A stretch of DNA of 64,000 nucleotides from Pseudomonas mosselii (GTDB lineage: Bacteria > Pseudomonadota > Gammaproteobacteria > Pseudomonadales > Pseudomonadaceae): NCBI RefSeq assembly GCF_005796105.1, contig NZ_VAUO01000001.1:744001-808000 (forward strand), in the 5' to 3' direction. The position numbers and the translations under genes were made by a program. The first letter of the stretch is position 1. Every line of letters starts with the position of its first letter. Shown here in pieces: positions 61,593 to 64,000 of the stretch. A model generated the notes under the pieces. The model made no database searches. It saw only the letters and a list, made by a program, of their open reading frames with translations, and was not told the DNA's origin.

Positions 61593-62636
61593 TTACTCCT
61601 TCCAGTCGGTCGAGGGTTTTTCCCAGAGGTTGATCCCACCCTCCACGGCATGCTGGTCGATTTCGGCCAGTTCCTCGGCGGTAAAAGTAAGGTTGTCCAA
61701 GGCCGCGACGTTCTCGATGATCTGCTCGGGCCGACTGGCACCGATCAGCGCCGAGGTCACCCGGCTGTCACGCAGAGTCCAGGCCAGGGCCAGCTGGGCC
61801 AAGCTTTGGCCGCGACGTCGGGCGATCTCGTTGAGTGCCCGAGCGCGCGCCAGGTTGGCCTCGCTCAAGTGCTCCGGCAGTAGCGAAGCACCCCCCGCAC
61901 GGTTGACCCGGGCATCGGCCGGTATGCCGTCGAGGTACTTGTCGCTGAGCAGGCCCTGGGCCAAGGCGGTGAACACGATCACCCCGACACCGGCCTGCTC
62001 GGTGGTATCCAGCAGTGCGCCTTCGATCCAGCGGTTGAACAGGTTGTAGGACGGCTGGTGGATCAGCAGTGGCACCTTCAACTCATTCAGCAACGCCGCG
62101 ATTTCCTGGGTCTTGCCCGCTGAGTACGAGGATATGCCGATGTACAACGCCTTGCCCTGGCGCACGATGTCGGCCAGGGCGATGGCGGTTTCTTCCAGTG
62201 GCGTGTCGGAGTCAAATCGGTGCGAGTAGAAGATATCGACGTAGTCCAAATCCAGGCGCTTGAGGCTCTGGTCGAGGCTGGCGTGCAGATACTTGCGCGA
62301 GCTGCCGCCCTGCCCGTACGGCCCTGGCCACATATCCCAGCCGGCCTTGCTGGAAATAATCAGCTCGTCGCGGTAGGCGCGCAGGTCTTCGCGCAGCAGG
62401 CGGCCGAAGTTGATCTCGGCGCTACCGTAGGGCGGCCCATAGTTGTTGGCCAGGTCGAAATGGTTGATGCCGACGTCGAAGGCGGTGCGCAGCAGAGCGC
62501 GCTGGGTGTCGATGGGGGTGGCGTCGCCGAAGTTGTGCCACAGGCCCAGCGACAGGGCCGGCAGCACCAGGCCGCTGCGGCCGACTCGGCGATAAGGCAT
62601 GCGCGCGTAGCGCTCAGGGTTGGCAAGGTAGGTCAT
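61593..62636 (-). CDS. Aldo/keto reductase
   Basis: 347 residues. The NADPH-dependent (beta/alpha)8 reductase shows catalytic residues in the blocks FDLANNYGPPYGSAE (Asp/Tyr), SSKAGWDMWPG (Lys) and HRFDSDTPLEET (His), and the late LTSALIGASRPEQI cofactor loop. It is closest in layout to the YghZ/L-glyceraldehyde-3-phosphate reductase branch. The start overlaps the monooxygenase stop by ATGA. It may reduce the aldehyde released by the monooxygenase (inference). Confidence 0.9.
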   Translation of the reverse strand: MTYLANPERYARMPYRRVGRSGLVLPALSLGLWHNFGDATPIDTQRALLRTAFDVGINHFDLANNYGPPYGSAEINFGRLLREDLRAYRDELIISSKAGWDMWPGPYGQGGSSRKYLHASLDQSLKRLDLDYVDIFYSHRFDSDTPLEETAIALADIVRQGKALYIGISSYSAGKTQEIAALLNELKVPLLIHQPSYNLFNRWIEGALLDTTEQAGVGVIVFTALAQGLLSDKYLDGIPADARVNRAGGASLLPEHLSEANLARARALNEIARRRGQSLAQLALAWTLRDSRVTSALIGASRPEQIIENVAALDNLTFTAEELAEIDQHAVEGGINLWEKPSTDWKE

Positions 62637-63967
62637 GGGTGCTCTCGTTCGAAGTGAGGATTGGCGGGACGGCGCAGGCCCAGGTGCTCACGCAGGGTGC
62701 GGCCCTGGTACTGGGTGCGGAACAGCCCACGGCGTTGCAGTTCGGGCACCACCAGCTCGGCGAAATCCTCCAGCCCTTGCGGCAGGTGCGGCACCAGGAT
62801 GTTGAAACCATCGGCGGCGCGGCCTTCGAACCAGGCCTGCAACTGATCGGCGATCTGCGCCGGGGTGCCGACCAGGCTGAAGTGCCCGCGGCCACCGGCG
62901 ATGCGTTGGCCCAGCTCGGCCAGGGTCAGGCGCTCGCTACCGGCCAACTCGGTCAGCAACTGCTGGCGGCTGCGCTGGCCGTCCTCGGTGGGTGGCAGTT
63001 CAGGCAGCGGGCCGTCCAGCGGGTAGCCGGACAGGTCGAAGTTGCCGAGCATGCGGCCCAGCAGCGCGACACCTACGCGCGGCTCCACCAGGCGTTGGAA
63101 CTGCTCGGCCTTGTCCTGGGCTTGGGCCTCGGTGTGCCCGACAACCACGTACACACCGGGCATGATCTTCAGGTCATCCTCGCTGCGGCCATGGCGAGCC
63201 AGGCGGCCTTTGAGATCGGCGTAAAACGCCTGTGCAGCGGCCAGCGAGGGTTGTGCCGTGAACACCACTTCGGCGCTCTCGGCAGCCAGCTCCCGACCTG
63301 TCTCGGAGGAGCCGGCCTGCACCAGCACTGGTCGCCCCTGGGGCGAGCGCGCAACGTTCAGCGGTCCCTTGACCCGAAAATGCTCGCCGGCATGTTCCAG
63401 TGCACGCACAGCATCGGGCCGATGGAACTGTCCGTCGACCTTGTCGCGCAGGAAGGCGTCGTCGGCCCAGCTGTCCCACAGCCCTTGTACCACCTGCTGG
63501 AACTCTCGGGCGCGGGCATAGCGCTGAGCATGCGCGATATGCCCGTCGCGGCCAAAGTTGCCGGCCTCGGCGGCGGCGTCGGAGGTCACCAGGTTCCAAC
63601 CCGCACGCCCGCCCGACAGATGATCGAGTGAGGCGAACTTGCGTGCCACGTGGTACGGCTCGTTGTAGCTGGTGGTGGCGGTGGCGATCAGGCCGATGCG
63701 CTCGGTCACCGCGCTCAGCGCCGACAACAAGGTGAGCGGTTCGAAGTACACCGAGCGGGCGCTGTGGCTGGCCAGGGCATCGCTGGGAGCGGCGACGCTG
63801 TCGGCGACGAACAAGGCATCGAAGCACGCGTTCTCGGCGATCTGCGCCGCGCGGCGGTAGGTGGCGAAGTCCAGCGGATCGGCCGGCACGTCCGGGTGGC
63901 GCCAGGCGGCGACGTGGTGCCCGGTGGCCATGAGGAAGGCACCGAGGCTGAGTTGGCGAGTGGCCAT
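62633..63967 (-). CDS. NtaA/SnaA/DszA-family FMN-dependent monooxygenase
   Basis: 444 residues, within the usual 430-470 of the family. The bacterial-luciferase-like fold has FLMATGHHVAAWRHP, LDHLSGGRAGWNLVTSDA and the VQAGSSETGRELAA flavin-site block. GGGAG lies 6 bases before the ATG at 63967. These enzymes use reduced FMN from a separate reductase to oxygenate organosulfur or amine substrates; members act on dibenzothiophene sulfone, nitrilotriacetate and sulfonates. First gene of a minus-strand unit continuing with the AKR and the SsuA-like protein, consistent with organosulfur scavenging under sulfate limitation (inference). Confidence 0.92.
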   Translation of the reverse strand: MATRQLSLGAFLMATGHHVAAWRHPDVPADPLDFATYRRAAQIAENACFDALFVADSVAAPSDALASHSARSVYFEPLTLLSALSAVTERIGLIATATTSYNEPYHVARKFASLDHLSGGRAGWNLVTSDAAAEAGNFGRDGHIAHAQRYARAREFQQVVQGLWDSWADDAFLRDKVDGQFHRPDAVRALEHAGEHFRVKGPLNVARSPQGRPVLVQAGSSETGRELAAESAEVVFTAQPSLAAAQAFYADLKGRLARHGRSEDDLKIMPGVYVVVGHTEAQAQDKAEQFQRLVEPRVGVALLGRMLGNFDLSGYPLDGPLPELPPTEDGQRSRQQLLTELAGSERLTLAELGQRIAGGRGHFSLVGTPAQIADQLQAWFEGRAADGFNILVPHLPQGLEDFAELVVPELQRRGLFRTQYQGRTLREHLGLRRPANPHFEREHP

Positions 63968-64000
63968 GATTGCTCCCAGGTAATGTGAGGCGGTCAGGGG

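Overview
The window looks like a chromosomal segment of a fluorescent Pseudomonas, most likely of the P. putida group. The evidence is high GC throughout, Pseudomonas-type REP/BIME repeats (for example around 20080 and 46871-46942), a 358-residue Pseudomonas-type 4-hydroxyphenylpyruvate dioxygenase, a lexA2-imuA-imuB-dnaE2 mutagenesis operon with the P. putida LexA2 operator type, and a lipopeptide NRPS cluster with tandem thioesterases. No tRNA, rRNA, CRISPR array, transposase or phage gene was seen.

Positions 1-29055 form one contiguous cyclic-lipopeptide locus. On the minus strand, NRPS1 (two modules, starter condensation domain) is followed by NRPS2 (five modules plus two thioesterases), then macA and macB, with macB cut by the left edge. 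Divergently, a LuxR-type regulator and a NodT/OprM-like outer-membrane lipoprotein complete the usual regulator-plus-tripartite-exporter set. Reading the binding-pocket residues by eye gives Leu - (Glu?) - Thr - Val - Leu - Ser - X. This follows the first six positions of the viscosin/WLIP family but ends after seven modules instead of nine, with an unassigned last code (D-A-V-F-M-G-C-G-Y). A heptapeptide product is not one I recognise and is the main point of interest.

Positions 29290-43672 are housekeeping and signalling genes: an enoyl-CoA hydratase/HIBYL-CoA hydrolase-like enzyme with an acyl-CoA dehydrogenase, an inositol-monophosphatase-family phosphatase, a membrane-anchored TPR protein, two tail-to-tail hybrid histidine kinases, a DJ-1/Hsp31-type protein, hppD, a CSS-motif c-di-GMP phosphodiesterase, a RarD-type transporter and a TerC-CBS-CorC membrane protein.

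Positions 43934-49375 hold a LysE-family exporter and a short-chain 3-oxoacid utilisation unit: an AraC regulator, an AtoE-type transporter, two CoA-transferase subunits and a divergent LysR regulator. Positions 49503-55238 are the SOS mutagenesis operon.

The right part contains a HAD phosphatase, a small secreted eight-cysteine protein, an orphan 112-residue protein, a MocR regulator beside a deaminase-MFS pair, an AhpD-like protein, and a minus-strand operon (DszA/NtaA-type flavin monooxygenase, aldo/keto reductase, SsuA-like binding protein) that looks like organosulfur scavenging.
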